DNA of 64,000 bases from Deltaproteobacteria bacterium (GCA_020632695.1 JACKFB010000004.1:1-64000); one strand, 5' to 3'. Numbered from the stretch's first letter, positions 1 through 9,178 are shown. A program made the numbers and translations. The notes: generated by a model from the letters alone, not told the origin.

Positions 1-512
1 ACCCGCGCCTCTATCCCGACCTGGACGACCTGCGACCCTACTGGGAGACCGCGATGGCCCGCTGCGCCCGGCGGGGCCTCCGCTTCCGCAGCGACGTCCA
101 GACCGGGCTGCCGCTGTGCATGATGACCGGCTACGAAGAGCGCGTGGACATGGGGATGCTCCTGCGCCCGGACCGCTTCTGGTCCGACGACATCACCTCC
201 TTCGCGTACATGCAGAGCCACAAGCGCCACGGATCCGGCTGCGCGGAGTGCTACTTCTCCAAGGTCTGCTACGGCTTCTGGAACGAGTACCAGGACACCT
301 ACGGCGACGGCGCGCTGCGGCCGGTGCGGGCCACCCCGCGCCTCGACGAGCTCTTCCCCGAGGTGGCGGCGGGGGCCGAGGCTCCGAACGTCAGCCCCGG
401 CGTCTACGTGAAGGCCTCGCGGATGGAGGCGCGTGCGGGCATCCGCCGCATGCCGTCCCGCGAAGCCCACAAGGTGCCGGCCCGGGCAGGCCGCGCCGTG
501 GGGAGCGCCTGA
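1..512 (+). CDS. Radical SAM protein, C-terminal end (5' end outside window)
   Basis: The reading frame is open from base 3 and stops at 510-512, so only about 169 C-terminal residues are visible. They contain the terminal Cys motif CAECYFSKVC followed by a G-F-W...YGDGALRP pattern. The same arrangement ends almost every rSAM protein in this window, which is why I assign it to the family although the CxxxCxxC core lies upstream of the window. In SPASM/twitch-type proteins such cysteines bind an auxiliary Fe-S cluster. After the motif there is an unstructured Arg/Ala-rich tail. It is the first visible member of a plus-strand run reaching 10956 and is followed 31 bases later by another rSAM gene. 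Family membership is inferred from the motif only. Confidence 0.75.
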   Translation, partial: PRLYPDLDDLRPYWETAMARCARRGLRFRSDVQTGLPLCMMTGYEERVDMGMLLRPDRFWSDDITSFAYMQSHKRHGSGCAECYFSKVCYGFWNEYQDTYGDGALRPVRATPRLDELFPEVAAGAEAPNVSPGVYVKASRMEARAGIRRMPSREAHKVPARAGRAVGSA

Positions 513-543
513 TGGCGGCGGACGGAGCCGGCATCGGCGCCCG

Positions 544-2325
544 ATGACCGCGTTCGTCCCGGCGCAGCGCCTCGGTCGCGCGTGGCATGAGGCGCCGTGG
601 ACCGGACCGGGCGCCTGCACCCTGTGGTTGCTGGAGACGACGACCGCTCGCGAGGCCGTCGAGGCCATCGACGCGGCCGGGCGCGCGGGGCGCCGCCTGG
701 TGATGCTGGCCGGCGACGAGCCGACGGCGCGCCCGGACTTCGCCGCGCTGGCGGAGCGGGTGGCGCGGCGCGGGATGGCGCTGGGGCTCTGCACCGATGG
801 GCGACGGCTGGCCGACCCCGAGGTCGCCGCCGGGGTCGCCAGCGCCTGGGGCCTGGTGCGGGCCGAGCTCGAGGTGGGCGAGCCGGTGGCACCCCACCTC
901 GCCGCCGCCGTGGCGAGCCTCGCCGCGGCGGGGGTCAGCGTCGCGCTGCGGGTGCGAGCGGGAGGGTTGTCAGCCGGTGCGCTCCGAGCGCTGCCCGCGC
1001 TGCCGCAGGTGTCGGAGCTGCGCGTCCTCGCACCCGCGTCGACGGATCCCACCCAGGCCGGCCCGCAGGTCGCGGCGGCCGCGCGCGAGCTGAGCGCCGC
1101 GGCGGCTCGGACCCCGGTGCGGCTGGTGGACCTTCCCGTGTGCCTCGGCGGCGACGCGCTGGCCGACCTGCCTCCGCTGTGGCGAGGCGAGGGCCTGGGC
1201 CCTCCCGTCGCGGCGGAGCGGGTCAAGCCCCCCGCCTGTGCCGGCTGCGCGCATCACTCGGCCTGCGCCGGGATGAGCGTCGCCGACTACCGGGCCTTCG
1301 GTGACGGCGCGCTCGTCCCCGTCCTCGGCTCGGAGCGCGGCGGCGGCTCGTTGCGTGGTGTGCCCCAGGCGCTCGCGAGCGCAGCCGGCTTCCGCCCTCC
1401 CGAGGACTCCCGCCTGGACCTGGCGCCGCGCTACCCGCGCACGGCGTTGGTCACGCTGATGGTCCCAGGCTGCGATCTGGCCTGTATCTTCTGCGATACG
1501 CCGCAGGGTGACCTTCCGGTGACGCCCTCGTCCCTGGCAGGCGTGCGCGCCTCGCTGGCGGCGCTGGCCGGCAGCGCCACCGGGGTCTTCTTCACCGGCG
1601 GCGAGCCCACCCAGCTCCCGTGGCTGCTGGACGCCCTGCGCGCTGCGCGCTCGATGGGCTACGCGCGGGTGCAGATGCAGTCTCACGCCGGACCTGCCGC
1701 GGACCCCGCGTACGCCCGATCGCTCGCCGACGCCGGCCTGACGGCCATCGACGTCCCGATCTACGGTGACAACCCCCGCACGCACCAGGCGGTCACCCAC
1801 ACGCCGCACAGCTTCTCGCGCACCGTCGCCGGCCTCGAGCGCCTCCGCGCCCTCGGGCTGCGCGCGGTGGTGCACGTGACGCTCTTCGCCCAGAACCTGC
1901 CGCGGCTGCCGCAGATCCTCCGCTTCATCGACCAGCTCGCGCCCGACGCCGCCTACCTGCAGGTCTCGGGCGACGTGGGCCCGCCCGGCACCTACGCGCG
2001 GGTGGCGCCCTCGCCGCGCGCCGTCGGCCGCGCGCTGCTCCGCGCCTTCGACGCCTGCCCGCCCGGCGTGCCGGTGTGGCTCGCCGACGTGACGCCGTGC
2101 CTGGTCCCGGGCCTCGAATCGCGCATCCTCAGCTACCGCGGCGCCCCCGACCCCGACGCCGATCCGGTGGTGCTCCCCTACGGCGAGTGGCTGATGACCT
2201 TCTCCCGCGGCCAGACGCGGGCCCAGGCTGCCCCCTGCCAGCGCTGCTCGCTGCGGGCGCGCTGCGACGGGCTGCCCCGGGAGGCCCTGGCCACCTTCGG
2301 CGACGCGGCGCTCATCCCGCGATGA
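544..2325 (+). CDS. Tandem radical SAM protein with degenerate N-terminal half
   Basis: 593 residues. The C-terminal half is an intact radical SAM domain: Cys310, Cys314 and Cys317 form CxxxCxxC (PGCDLACIFC), followed by TGGEPTQ near residue 350 and the terminal CQRCSLRARC motif near 565 with an FGDAAL ending. The N-terminal half looks like a second, dead copy. It has a GDEPT sequence where GGEPT is expected (about residue 58) and its own terminal CAGCAHHSAC...FGDGAL motif near 231-255, but no CxxxCxxC. I chose ATG 544 over the open frame back to 433 because the extra 37 residues are low-complexity shadow of the preceding gene. The stop overlaps the next start (ATGA). The substrate is unknown; a peptide or protein substrate is suggested by the neighbours. 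Confidence 0.9.
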   Translation: MTAFVPAQRLGRAWHEAPWTGPGACTLWLLETTTAREAVEAIDAAGRAGRRLVMLAGDEPTARPDFAALAERVARRGMALGLCTDGRRLADPEVAAGVASAWGLVRAELEVGEPVAPHLAAAVASLAAAGVSVALRVRAGGLSAGALRALPALPQVSELRVLAPASTDPTQAGPQVAAAARELSAAAARTPVRLVDLPVCLGGDALADLPPLWRGEGLGPPVAAERVKPPACAGCAHHSACAGMSVADYRAFGDGALVPVLGSERGGGSLRGVPQALASAAGFRPPEDSRLDLAPRYPRTALVTLMVPGCDLACIFCDTPQGDLPVTPSSLAGVRASLAALAGSATGVFFTGGEPTQLPWLLDALRAARSMGYARVQMQSHAGPAADPAYARSLADAGLTAIDVPIYGDNPRTHQAVTHTPHSFSRTVAGLERLRALGLRAVVHVTLFAQNLPRLPQILRFIDQLAPDAAYLQVSGDVGPPGTYARVAPSPRAVGRALLRAFDACPPGVPVWLADVTPCLVPGLESRILSYRGAPDPDADPVVLPYGEWLMTFSRGQTRAQAAPCQRCSLRARCDGLPREALATFGDAALIPR

Positions 2326-3137
2326 GCGGCGGCCCCGAGAGCGCCGTCCCATTGCCGCGCCCCCTGCTCGAGGGGTTCGCCGAGGCGTGGTCGCGCCTCG
2401 CTGGCGGGCGCTGGGAGGGGCTGGCGCTCGCCGGCGGCTGGCTGGTGCGCTGGTGGGCGCCGGATGGCCGCGGGGAGGCGCTGCCCGACCGCATGTACGG
2501 GGTGGCCGAGGCGGTCGCCGCCGAGCTGGACGCCGAGGCCTTCCCGCCGGGCTGCGCCGTGAACCTGCCGCCGGGCGTCTCGGCCGCGGGCGCTCGGCTG
2601 CACTGCATCACCCACCGGCTCAGCACGGCCAGCGTCGACCAGGCCTGGGAGTCACTGCGGCGCGTCGGCCGGCAGGGGGTGCACAAGGCGCGGCGCACCG
2701 GCTGCGTCGTCGACCACGCGCTCGAGCCCTCGGAGTGGTTCGCGCTGTCCGCGGCGAAGTCCCGCGCGTTGGGGGGTCGGGCGCCGCACCCGGAGCTGGT
2801 CGCCACCCTGCTCGACGTCTTCGGTTCCGACGCGGTGGGCCTCACCGGCGTGCGCGTCGGCGGGCAGGCGGCGGCCTGCGTGCTCTGGGTCCTGGTCGAG
2901 GGCTACGCGCTGCTGGTCGATGGAGCCTCGGACCGCCAGGTCTGGGACCGGAACCCCAACAACCTCGCGGTCTGGGAGGCGGTCGCCGCCGCCATCGAGC
3001 GGGGCGCGCGCCACGTCGACTACGGCTTCTCGCCGCCGGGGGCGGGCGACGCGCGCTTCAAGGATCACATGGGCGGGCGCGAGCTGCCGCTGTACCGGTT
3101 ACCTGCGCGAGGCCTCGCTTCGACGCCCCCCACGTGA
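2322..3137 (+). CDS. FemAB/GNAT-like acyl- or aminoacyl-transferase
   Basis: 271 residues, ATG overlapping the stop of the upstream rSAM gene. The C-terminal part has the FemAB/BioF2-like GNAT signature: AIERGARHVDYGF, then a loop and a RFKDHMGG segment, resembling the 'dYG...FKrgFG' core of peptidoglycan-bridge transferases and GNAT_6 proteins. A PNNLAVWEAV helix precedes it, as in that family. FemAB proteins move an amino acid from aminoacyl-tRNA, while related GNATs use acyl-CoA; the sequence does not tell which applies. The same kind of domain is fused to an rSAM in 9175-10956, so an acyl/aminoacyl transfer step seems to belong to this pathway. No signal peptide is seen, so it is probably cytoplasmic. 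Confidence 0.75.
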   Translation: MSGGPESAVPLPRPLLEGFAEAWSRLAGGRWEGLALAGGWLVRWWAPDGRGEALPDRMYGVAEAVAAELDAEAFPPGCAVNLPPGVSAAGARLHCITHRLSTASVDQAWESLRRVGRQGVHKARRTGCVVDHALEPSEWFALSAAKSRALGGRAPHPELVATLLDVFGSDAVGLTGVRVGGQAAACVLWVLVEGYALLVDGASDRQVWDRNPNNLAVWEAVAAAIERGARHVDYGFSPPGAGDARFKDHMGGRELPLYRLPARGLASTPPT

Positions 3138-3146
3138 CAATCTGGA

Positions 3147-3171
3147 CCGCGGAGGTCCTAATACTCCGCGG
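3147..3171. other. Short intercistronic inverted repeat
   Basis: CCGCGGAG and CTCCGCGG form a perfect 8-bp inverted repeat around a 9-nt A/T-containing loop, in the 55-bp gap between the FemAB-like gene and the next rSAM gene. It could be an mRNA hairpin that terminates or tunes expression, or an operator. No U-tract follows. Confidence 0.4.
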
Positions 3172-3192
3172 GGGCCGGCTCGCAAGGGCGGC

Positions 3193-4335
3193 ATGGACGG
3201 TGATAGCGTGGTGACGATGCAGACCGACGGGCACGACGCACGCGAGGGGTTGGCGCCGGTGGAGAATCCGTTTCTCCGCAGCATCTACTCGCGCGCCAAC
3301 TGCCTCCATCCGCGGGCCTTCTTCCTGCGCATCGACGGGCGCTGCAGCCAGGACTGCGACTTCTGCAACATCCTCGAGGAGGGCGGCAGCGACTTCAGCT
3401 CGCAGACCGGCTACATCAAGCGGATGCTGCGCCAGATCGCCTCGCTCAAGCCGCACGACGCCGTGGTGAACTTCACCGGCGGCGAGCCGACCTTGCGCAA
3501 GGACCTGGTGATGCTCACGGCCTACGCCAAGCACCTTGGGATCGGCCGCGTCGTGCTGCAGACCAACGGCATCCGCTTCAAGGACAAGGTCTACCTGGAT
3601 GCCATGCTGCGGGCCGGGCTGGATGACGCGCTCATCAGCTTCCACAGCCACATCGAGGAGGTCTCCGACCGGATGACCCGCGCCCCGGGCACCTGGCGGA
3701 AGACCCACGAGGGCATCGCAAACGCCCTGGCCGCCGGGCTGCCGGTGTCGCTGAACGCGGTCATCACCAGCGACAACATCGACACCTTCGCCGAGACCAT
3801 CGACTACATCTGCGAGCACTTCCCCGGTCTGGAAGGCGTCATCCTGTCTCCGCTGCAGCCCCACGGGCGCATCCTCAATCGGATGGAGAAGTTCCCGACC
3901 TACACCGAGCTCAAGGCCCCCATCCGGGCCGCCGCCGAGCGCCTGATGGCGGCCGACATCCACTTCTACCTGAGCTACTGCGAGAACCCGCTCTGCTGGC
4001 TGTTGGACACCTTCGACATCGAGCCCACCCCCGAGGTGCGCCAGTACATCGTGCGGCGCCTCAACGCGAACACCTGCGGCGAGTGTCACCTGTCCACGAC
4101 CATGGACAAGGACAAGGTGAAGACCTCGAAGTGCGAGACCTGCTACATGCAGGACGTGTGCTTCGGGCTCTGGGGCCGCTACAACGAACACTTCGGCGCC
4201 GACGAGCTGCGCCCCGCGCCCTTCCCCGACGGGGGGCGCCGCCTGCGAAAGCCCTTCTCCGTCGCGCCCTACATCAGCCAGGGTGACCGCGTCTTCGCCG
4301 CCGGCGCCGCCTTCCGCGGCGTGCCCATCCGCTGA
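3193..4335 (+). CDS. Radical SAM protein with C-terminal Fe-S motif
   Basis: 380 residues. Cys51, Cys55 and Cys58 form CSQDCDFC, the [4Fe-4S] cluster that cleaves S-adenosylmethionine. FTGGEPTLR follows near residue 96 and LQTNG near 118. The C-terminal region has NTCGECHL near 294 and CETCYMQDVC near 314, with GLWGRYNEHFGADELRP behind it, a SPASM/twitch-like auxiliary cluster site. ATG 3193 was chosen; an ATG at 3217 is an alternative, and the open frame further upstream is a shadow of the previous gene. It sits eight bases before the large fusion gene, so the two are probably co-translated. The substrate is unknown. Confidence 0.9.
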   Translation: MDGDSVVTMQTDGHDAREGLAPVENPFLRSIYSRANCLHPRAFFLRIDGRCSQDCDFCNILEEGGSDFSSQTGYIKRMLRQIASLKPHDAVVNFTGGEPTLRKDLVMLTAYAKHLGIGRVVLQTNGIRFKDKVYLDAMLRAGLDDALISFHSHIEEVSDRMTRAPGTWRKTHEGIANALAAGLPVSLNAVITSDNIDTFAETIDYICEHFPGLEGVILSPLQPHGRILNRMEKFPTYTELKAPIRAAAERLMAADIHFYLSYCENPLCWLLDTFDIEPTPEVRQYIVRRLNANTCGECHLSTTMDKDKVKTSKCETCYMQDVCFGLWGRYNEHFGADELRPAPFPDGGRRLRKPFSVAPYISQGDRVFAAGAAFRGVPIR

Positions 4336-4343
4336 CCGCCGCG

Positions 4344-7300
4344 ATGGACCCCAGCCACCCGACCCAGCCGCCGACCGCGCCACGCGCCGTCGTCGTGCGC
4401 TGCGAGGCCGCCGCTGACGAGGCGCGGGCGCTGGCCGAGGCCTGGCCCGAGGTCCCCGAGGCGGGCGACGTGGCGCTGGTGGCGATGCCGGTCGGGCCGC
4501 AGGGCGAGGTCGACGCCCACGCGGTGCCCTTGTCGCTGCTGATGGCGGCGGCGCGGCGCCTGGCGTCGGGCGGGGCCAGGGTGCGGGTCGTCGCCGTCCC
4601 GACGACCCTGGATGTGCGCGAGCCCTTCGACGAGGCGGTCGCGGCGATGCGCGCGGCGGGCCTCGAGGTGTGCACGGAGGACTCCCCCACGGAGGTGCCC
4701 ATCGGTGGCCAGCGCCTGGCGCGCGCCGCGCTGCTCGAACCCGTGGCCGCCGCCCAGCACCGCGTGGTCATGGCCAGCGTCGCCCCGCACCATCACCTGG
4801 GGCTGTCGGGGCCGCTGCTGGCCGCCGCCGGCATGCTCTCGGTGGCGGCGCGCGAGGGGCTCTTCCGGGCCGCGTCGCAGCCCGAGGTCCTGCGCGAGGC
4901 CCTGGGCGAGCTGGCCGCCGCCCTCGGCCCGGTGCGGGCGCTGGCGTATCTGGGCCCCGACCTGGGAGCCCTGGTGGGCGGCGAACTCGCCGACGTCGAG
5001 GCCATCGCGCGCCGCTGCCACGGGCTGGAGTCGCCGCCGGTGCAGAGCGAGGGCGTGGACCCGGCGCTGGTCTTCCGGGCCGCCGCCAGCGCGCGCGAGG
5101 CCTTGCCGGCGCCGCCGGAGCGCTACCCCGGCGTGGACGCGGGGCTGTGCACCCGCTGCGAGATCTGCACCAGCCTCTGCCCCACCGGCGCCATCGCGCT
5201 CCCCGGCGGGCGCTCGGGCACCGAGCCCCTCACCTTCGAGCTGAGCGCCTGCGTGCGCTGCGGGATCTGCGCCGCCGCCTGCCCGGACTTCGCCATCGCG
5301 CCGACCGTGCGCCCGATGGCCGCCCGGCTCGGGGCGGTCGCCGGGCTGGTGCTCACGGGCGATCCCAGGCCGCCGCGCCCTGCGGCGGTGCCGGTGGAGG
5401 CCGCCCTGGCGCTGGGCCCCGACGCCATCGACCCGCCGGCGCGCCGGCCCGCGTGGCTGGAGCGCTACGAGCCGCCCGACCGCTTCGAGCGCGCCCGCGC
5501 CCGCGAGCGTCACCCCGAGCCGCGGGCACCGCGCAGCCAGCTCGCGCCCGACGGCGCGGTGCGCCTCATCATCCCGCCGAACTGGGGCATCCGGGAAAAC
5601 CACACCTCGCTCGGGGTGGCCTATCTCGCGGCCAGCCTCGACCAGGCGGGCCTGGGCTGCCACGTCGTCGACCTGGCGCGCGACACCCGGATCTGGGACC
5701 CGGCGCTGACCGAGCAGCTCGCGGTGGTCGGCGATCCCGACCCGAACGGCGGCGTCTACGGGCCGCGCGTGCCGCTCCTGTTGCAGGTGGTGGACCCCGA
5801 GGCGTGGGGGGCGGAGGCGCCGCTGCTGGCGCGGCAGGTGCACGAGAGCGCTGTGCGCGCGGCCGGCCGCATCGGCGACCCGTCCGCCTTGCACGGCCTG
5901 ACCGTGGCCGACAGCTCGGTCACCTACGCGTTCGCGCTGGGCGCCGCGCTCCGGCGCATGGGTTGCCGCGTGGTGCTGGGCGGCCCGACCATGAGCCACC
6001 TGCCGACGACGGAGCTGGCCCTGCGGCTCGGCGTCGCCGACGCGGTCGTCGAAGGGGAGGGCGAGGCGGCGATGGTGGCCCTGGCCCGGGCGCACGACGC
6101 GGACGCCTGGGATGGGCTCGCCCGCGAGGGGATACCCGGCCTGAACCTGCTCGAAGGCGAGGCGCTCCGGCGCTTCCCCAACGCCCGCAACCGCGCCCTG
6201 GACGAGCTGCCACACCCCGTGTGGCGCGGCCAGCTGTTGCCCGCCGAGTTCGCGCCCATCCTCGCGGCGCGTGGCTGCGTCACCCGCTGCAGCTTCTGCA
6301 GCGAGCAGACCATCTCGCCCAAGTTCGCGCAGCGCTCGGTGGCCGACGTGCTCGCCGAGATGGACGCGATGCACGCGCGCCACGGCACCACCCGCTTCGA
6401 GTTCAACGACGACCTGCTCAACGGGCACCTGCGCTGGCTCGAGGAGCTCTGCGAGGCGCTCATCGCCCGCGGAGCGCCCTACGCCTGGCAGGGGCTCTTC
6501 CGGCCGCACCGCCTCGACCGCCGGCTGCTGGCCCTGATGAGGGCGGCCGGGTGCGACCAGGTCACCTACGGCGTGCAGCACTTCTCGTGGCGGATGCTGC
6601 AGATCATGGGCCGCAAGGAGGAGCCCGACTCCTTGCGCCGCGTGCTGGACGACACGCTGGAGCTGGGCTTCGAGTGCTTCATCGACATCATCGTCGGCCA
6701 CCCGGGCGAGACCGAGGAGGACTTCCGCATCGCCCAGGACCAGGTGCGCTCGTTGATGGCGCGCTACGGCAACCTGCGCATCAACCAGAACCCCTTCAAC
6801 TACATCTACGGCTCGGCGGTGGACCTGGACCCGGCGCGCTTCGGGGTCGAGGTCACCCGCCATGACGGCGCGCTGCCCGAGAGTCAGGCCGCCCTCGCGC
6901 CGGTGGTTCGGCGCTTCGTCACCGCGTTCACCCAGTCGCCGGGCGCCCAGGAGGTGGTCGAGCGGGTCAATCGCCTCGCCTGGTCGGTGTTCGCGGCCCG
7001 CCGGCCGCCCAAGATCCCCATCCTCGACGAGGAGCTGCCCTTCTGTAACGACAACTGCCTGCACTGCGGCGTCGCCGACATCATGAAGACGGCCAACGTG
7101 GTGCCCACCCAGCGCGTCATCCGCGCCCTGCACGAGCTGGTGCCGCGGTCGGGAGGGCGCGTGATGTTCGCGGTGAGCGAGCTGACCATCCGCCCCGACT
7201 TCCTCGAGATCGTCCGCGCCGCGCGCCGCGCCGGGATGCGCACCATCGCGCTGGTGACCAACGGCCGCATGTTCGTCTACCCCGAGTTCACCCGCCGCAC

Positions 7301-8042
7301 CGTGAAGGCCGGGCTGACCCACGCCCTGGTGAGCGTGTACGGCCCCACCGCCCGGGTGCACCAGTCGATCACCCGCACCCCGGAGAGCTTCCAGCAGACC
7401 CTGGGCGGGCTCGAGAACCTGCTGGCCTGCCCGCAGGTGACCGTGATGACCAACTCGGTCATCACCAAGAAGAACTACCGCTACCTGCCGCAGATGGTGG
7501 AGCTCCTGTGCGGGCTCGGGGTGCGGAACATCAACCTGAGCTTCGTGCAGATCATCGGCGCCGCGGCGCGCTACCAGCAGGCCCTGGTGCCGCGGATCCG
7601 CGAGGTGCTGCCCGCGCTGCGCGAGGCGGTGGACCTGGGCGTGGCCATGGGCGCGCGCATGGGCATCGGGGGCCTCCCCTACTGCGTGCTGAAGGGCTAC
7701 GAGCACCACTTCGGGGTCGACGACCTCACCGAGATCGCCAACGGCGACGCCAGCGACACCATCACCGAGCGCAGCCCCTACGCCAAGGCGAAGGCGTGCG
7801 AGCGCTGCGCGATGAACGCCGTGTGCCTGGGGATGCAGGAGGAATACCTCTCCCAGTTCGGCGAAGACGAGCTCGAGCCGTACCATGGGCGGCGGTTGGA
7901 GCGGCGACCGGACAGTGAGATCGTGCGCGCGATGTTCCCCGACATGCAGTGGTCTCCCGAGGGGCTGCCCTCCTCGCTGCTGGCGGTGCGGCGTCCAGTG
8001 GCCCTCGAGGGCGCGGGCGCGGCTCGCGCCGGGGGGGCCTGA
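4344..8042 (+). CDS. DUF362-like / ferredoxin / B12-like / double radical SAM fusion
   Basis: 1232 residues, four kinds of module in one chain. Residues 1-265 resemble DUF362 proteins. Residues 268-315 hold two [4Fe-4S] ferredoxin motifs (CTRCEICTSLCP and CVRCGICAAACP). Residues about 405-620 look like a cobalamin-binding Rossmann domain (NWGIRENHTSLGVAYLAASL; VVLGGPTMSHLPT; VVEGEGEAAM). The first rSAM domain has Cys645, Cys649 and Cys652 (CVTRCSFC) and a HPGETEEDF segment typical of B12-type rSAMs. The second has Cys901, Cys905 and Cys908 (CNDNCLHC), but its GGE motif reads VSELT; it ends with CERCAMNAVC and FGEDELEP near 1152-1180. B12-rSAMs often methylate unactivated carbons or rearrange skeletons, and the ferredoxin part may supply electrons. 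I know of no named family with this architecture. The DUF362 and B12 calls are by resemblance. Confidence 0.85.
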   Translation: MDPSHPTQPPTAPRAVVVRCEAAADEARALAEAWPEVPEAGDVALVAMPVGPQGEVDAHAVPLSLLMAAARRLASGGARVRVVAVPTTLDVREPFDEAVAAMRAAGLEVCTEDSPTEVPIGGQRLARAALLEPVAAAQHRVVMASVAPHHHLGLSGPLLAAAGMLSVAAREGLFRAASQPEVLREALGELAAALGPVRALAYLGPDLGALVGGELADVEAIARRCHGLESPPVQSEGVDPALVFRAAASAREALPAPPERYPGVDAGLCTRCEICTSLCPTGAIALPGGRSGTEPLTFELSACVRCGICAAACPDFAIAPTVRPMAARLGAVAGLVLTGDPRPPRPAAVPVEAALALGPDAIDPPARRPAWLERYEPPDRFERARARERHPEPRAPRSQLAPDGAVRLIIPPNWGIRENHTSLGVAYLAASLDQAGLGCHVVDLARDTRIWDPALTEQLAVVGDPDPNGGVYGPRVPLLLQVVDPEAWGAEAPLLARQVHESAVRAAGRIGDPSALHGLTVADSSVTYAFALGAALRRMGCRVVLGGPTMSHLPTTELALRLGVADAVVEGEGEAAMVALARAHDADAWDGLAREGIPGLNLLEGEALRRFPNARNRALDELPHPVWRGQLLPAEFAPILAARGCVTRCSFCSEQTISPKFAQRSVADVLAEMDAMHARHGTTRFEFNDDLLNGHLRWLEELCEALIARGAPYAWQGLFRPHRLDRRLLALMRAAGCDQVTYGVQHFSWRMLQIMGRKEEPDSLRRVLDDTLELGFECFIDIIVGHPGETEEDFRIAQDQVRSLMARYGNLRINQNPFNYIYGSAVDLDPARFGVEVTRHDGALPESQAALAPVVRRFVTAFTQSPGAQEVVERVNRLAWSVFAARRPPKIPILDEELPFCNDNCLHCGVADIMKTANVVPTQRVIRALHELVPRSGGRVMFAVSELTIRPDFLEIVRAARRAGMRTIALVTNGRMFVYPEFTRRTVKAGLTHALVSVYGPTARVHQSITRTPESFQQTLGGLENLLACPQVTVMTNSVITKKNYRYLPQMVELLCGLGVRNINLSFVQIIGAAARYQQALVPRIREVLPALREAVDLGVAMGARMGIGGLPYCVLKGYEHHFGVDDLTEIANGDASDTITERSPYAKAKACERCAMNAVCLGMQEEYLSQFGEDELEPYHGRRLERRPDSEIVRAMFPDMQWSPEGLPSSLLAVRRPVALEGAGAARAGGA

Positions 8043-8044
8043 GG

Positions 8045-9178
8045 GTGGCCAAGTTCCTCACGCTCACCGACAAGTGCAACCTGCGCTGCGCCTTCTGCTA
8101 CGAGATCAGCCCCGACGGCGCCGAGCACACCTTCGAGGCCGAGGCCGCGAGCTTCGGCCCCGAGCTCTACGCGGCGATGCATGACGAGGGGTGGCGCGAC
8201 GTCGTCATCACCGGCGGCGAGCCGACCATCATGCCGACCTTCTTCGAGGCCATCGCCGAGTCGAAGCGTCAGGGCTACGAGCGCATCATCGTCGCCTCCA
8301 ACGGGCGCCGCTTCGCCTACCCGGACTTCACGCGCCGCGCCCACCAGGCCGGGCTCACCCACGCCAACATCAGCATCTTCGGCCACGACCGCGTCATCCA
8401 TGACGGGACCACCAAGGTGCGCGGCAGCTTCGAGCAGACCTCGGCCGGCATCCGCAACCTCGTGGCCGCCGGCATCGACGTGAGCTGCTCCATCGTGGTC
8501 AACCGCCGGAACGTCGAGACCCTCGAACCGCTGATGGACCACATCTGGAGCCTGGGCGCCCGCCGCCTGCTGGTGATGGGGCTCAAGCCCTTCGGCGGGG
8601 CCTTCACCGAGCGCGAGCGCGTGTTCTACGACTTCGCGTGGGGGGCGCCCTTCGTCAACGCGGCGCTCCGCCACGGCCTGGCGCGCGGCTTCGAGATCAC
8701 CACCATGGGGCTGCCCTCGCCGCCCTTCGACGTCAGCGGCACCATCGACGACAACATCCGGGCGCTGAAGTATTTCGACTACGTGCTCAAGCGCCTCAAC
8801 ATGGACGTGCCCTACTGCAAGGGCCACCTCTGCGACCGGTGCTTCGGACGCCAGGTCTGCGCGCACGGCGCGGACCCGGGCCAGCTCCTCATCTGCAAGT
8901 GCAAGCTGGTCACCGAGCAGACCATCCGCGAGGCGGTGCAGGCCGGCGCCTCGACGGTGCGCCAGGTGCGCGACCGCACCGACGCCTGCACCGGGTGCAC
9001 CACCTGCGCGCCCGACATCAAGCACCTCATCCGCTGCGAGCGCGAGGGGCGCCCCTACGACCCGCGCGACGTCCCGCTGCCGGGCGCCACGCGCCACGGC
9101 GCCAGCGACGCCACGGGGCTGACCCTGGCTGGCGGGTTGCGCGAGGAGCCGGCCGAGACCCCGGAGGCGCGCCCATGA
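8045..9178 (+). CDS. Radical SAM protein fused to BFD-like [2Fe-2S] domain
   Basis: 377 residues from GTG 8045, two bases after the upstream stop; the open frame back to 7949 is shadow. The rSAM cluster motif is at the extreme N terminus (Cys11, Cys15, Cys18: CNLRCAFC) with TGGEPTI near 57 and ASNGRRFAYPDF near 86. CDRCFGRQVC near 262 is the family's terminal motif. Unusually, a bacterioferritin-associated-ferredoxin-type domain follows: LICKCKLVTEQTIREAV near 282 and CTGCTTC near 315, the CxC...CxxC spacing of BFD [2Fe-2S] domains. This may be a built-in electron donor for the rSAM cluster. The stop overlaps the next start (ATGA). Confidence 0.9.
   Translation: MAKFLTLTDKCNLRCAFCYEISPDGAEHTFEAEAASFGPELYAAMHDEGWRDVVITGGEPTIMPTFFEAIAESKRQGYERIIVASNGRRFAYPDFTRRAHQAGLTHANISIFGHDRVIHDGTTKVRGSFEQTSAGIRNLVAAGIDVSCSIVVNRRNVETLEPLMDHIWSLGARRLLVMGLKPFGGAFTERERVFYDFAWGAPFVNAALRHGLARGFEITTMGLPSPPFDVSGTIDDNIRALKYFDYVLKRLNMDVPYCKGHLCDRCFGRQVCAHGADPGQLLICKCKLVTEQTIREAVQAGASTVRQVRDRTDACTGCTTCAPDIKHLIRCEREGRPYDPRDVPLPGATRHGASDATGLTLAGGLREEPAETPEARP

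Noticed and set aside
4269..7886. 1205-codon open frame on the minus strand
   Set aside because: Mirror of the rSAM fusion in GC-rich DNA; His/Arg/Gly-rich composition with no domain, fully covered by a well-supported gene.
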